NCBI RefSeq assembly: GCF_943912325.1 | Contig: NZ_CALTTX010000063.1 | Location: 1-14,718 of the forward strand | From: an uncultured Microbacterium sp. | Lineage (GTDB): Bacteria; Actinomycetota; Actinomycetes; Actinomycetales; Microbacteriaceae | Reading direction: 5' to 3' | Length of the DNA: 14,718 nt | In this document: positions 13,928 to 14,718 of the stretch, piece after piece | Numbering within the stretch: position 1 is the first letter of the stretch | How the letters are laid out: each line of letters starts with the position of its first letter | Program-made: the position numbers and the translations under genes | Notes under the pieces: model-generated | Database searches by the model: none | Seen by the model: only the letters and a program-made list of their open reading frames with translations | Told to the model about the DNA's origin: nothing

Positions 13928-14718
13928 TCAGCCGTTGTCCTTCTGGATCTGCGCCCACTTGGCCTCGACGTCCGAGATACCGCCGACGTTGAAGAAGGCC
14001 TGCTCGGCCACGTGGTCGAACTCGCCCTTGACGATTGCGTCGAAGGACTCGATCGTCTCTTTGATCGGAACCGTCGAACCCTCGACACCCGTGAACTTCT
14101 TGGCCATATAGGTGTTCTGCGAGAGGAACTGCTGGATGCGGCGAGCGCGCGAGACGACGATCTTGTCTTCTTCCGACAGTTCGTCGACACCGAGGATCGC
14201 GATGATCTCTTGCAGTTCCTTGTTCTTCTGCAGGATCTGCTTGACGTCGGTCGCGACACGGTAGTGGTCCTCACCGATGTAGCGCGGGTCGAGGATGCGG
14301 CTCGTCGAGGTCAGCGGGTCAACGGCGGGGTAGAGACCCTTCGACGCGATCTCACGGCTGAGCTCGGTCGTCGCGTCGAGGTGCGCGAAGGTCGTCGCCG
14401 GAGCCGGGTCGGTGTAGTCGTCGGCGGGGACGTAGATCGCCTGCAGCGAGGTGATCGAGTGACCACGCGTCGAGGTGATGCGCTCCTGGAGAACACCCAT
14501 CTCGTCGGCGAGGTTCGGCTGGTAACCCACGGCCGAGGGCATGCGGCCGAGCAGCGTCGACACCTCGGAACCGGCCTGCGTGAAGCGGAAGATGTTGTCG
14601 ATGAACAACAGCACGTCCTGCTTCTGCACGTCGCGGAAGTACTCCGCCATCGTCAGAGCCGAAAGCGCGACGCGCAGACGCGTCCCCGGCGGCTCGTCCA
14701 TCTGGCCGAACACGAGGG
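13928..14718 (-). CDS. atpD: F1Fo ATP synthase beta subunit, 3' part (5' end outside the window)
   Basis: The C-terminal 262 residues or so of the catalytic beta subunit (about 480 residues when complete). Visible are FGQMDEPPGTRLRVALSALT, Walker B VLLFIDNIFRF, the ERITSTRGHSITSLQAIYVP segment, the TTFAHLDATTELSR segment, DPLTSTSRILDP, and the DELSEED lever that contacts gamma. The Walker A loop lies beyond the right-hand edge. The reading frame runs off position 14718 without a start, so this is a boundary cut and not a broken gene. It is followed after two bases by atpC, the usual atpD-atpC order. The protein works at the cytoplasmic face of the membrane to make or hydrolyse ATP. Confidence 0.97.
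   Translation of the reverse strand, partial: LVFGQMDEPPGTRLRVALSALTMAEYFRDVQKQDVLLFIDNIFRFTQAGSEVSTLLGRMPSAVGYQPNLADEMGVLQERITSTRGHSITSLQAIYVPADDYTDPAPATTFAHLDATTELSREIASKGLYPAVDPLTSTSRILDPRYIGEDHYRVATDVKQILQKNKELQEIIAILGVDELSEEDKIVVSRARRIQQFLSQNTYMAKKFTGVEGSTVPIKETIESFDAIVKGEFDHVAEQAFFNVGGISDVEAKWAQIQKDNG

Noticed and set aside
1..14718. tRNA, rRNA, CRISPR, insertion sequence or attachment-site signals
   Set aside because: No cloverleaf-like genes, spaced direct repeats, transposase motifs or flanking duplications were seen on reading either strand.

Overview
The window is a compact, high-GC chromosomal stretch that reads like an actinobacterium, most likely a member of the Microbacteriaceae. 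This is inferred from strong G/C third-position codon use, TANNNT -10 boxes placed for leaderless transcripts, an 87-residue ATP synthase epsilon subunit, and a DUF5684-like membrane protein with a proline-rich tail. There is no rRNA, tRNA, CRISPR array, insertion sequence or phage gene. No gene-free gap exceeds about 150 bp.

Left part (1-3172): glycerol kinase glpK (+) ends at a strong hairpin terminator. It converges on an OsmC-family protein gene (-). That gene is divergent from a Rhizobium-type (type II-like) asparaginase gene (+), with only 23 bp between the two start codons. Each start has a TANNNT box 6-7 nt upstream, and the two boxes overlap.

Middle part (3121-7070, minus strand): a PP2C-type Ser/Thr phosphatase is followed after 68 bp by a 1019-residue membrane-anchored FtsK/SpoIIIE (EccC-like) ATPase. 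The ATPase has one intact P-loop and one degenerate P-loop. Its 3' end overlaps the asparaginase 3' end tail-to-tail by 52 bp. No WXG100 or other ESX component lies beside it. This orphan phosphatase/EccC-like pair is the best candidate here for an under-described system.

Right-middle part (7221-11937, minus strand): an aldo/keto reductase and two ABC exporter half-transporters form a tightly coupled operon with TAATG and ATGA junctions. The two ABC proteins have complementary degenerate motifs, which points to a TM287/288-type asymmetric heterodimer.

Right part (12021-14718, minus strand): a DUF5684-like membrane protein with a Pro/Tyr repeat tail, a YaaA (UPF0246) peroxide-stress protein, then atpC and the 3' part of atpD, the end of the F1Fo ATP synthase operon. 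Hairpin terminators follow atpC and the DUF5684-like gene.

A decamer, GGATGCCTCG, recurs eight times across the window in unrelated genes and in the glpK terminator. Most of the window is ordinary housekeeping and transport. The findings concern architecture and regulation; no wholly new system is proven.
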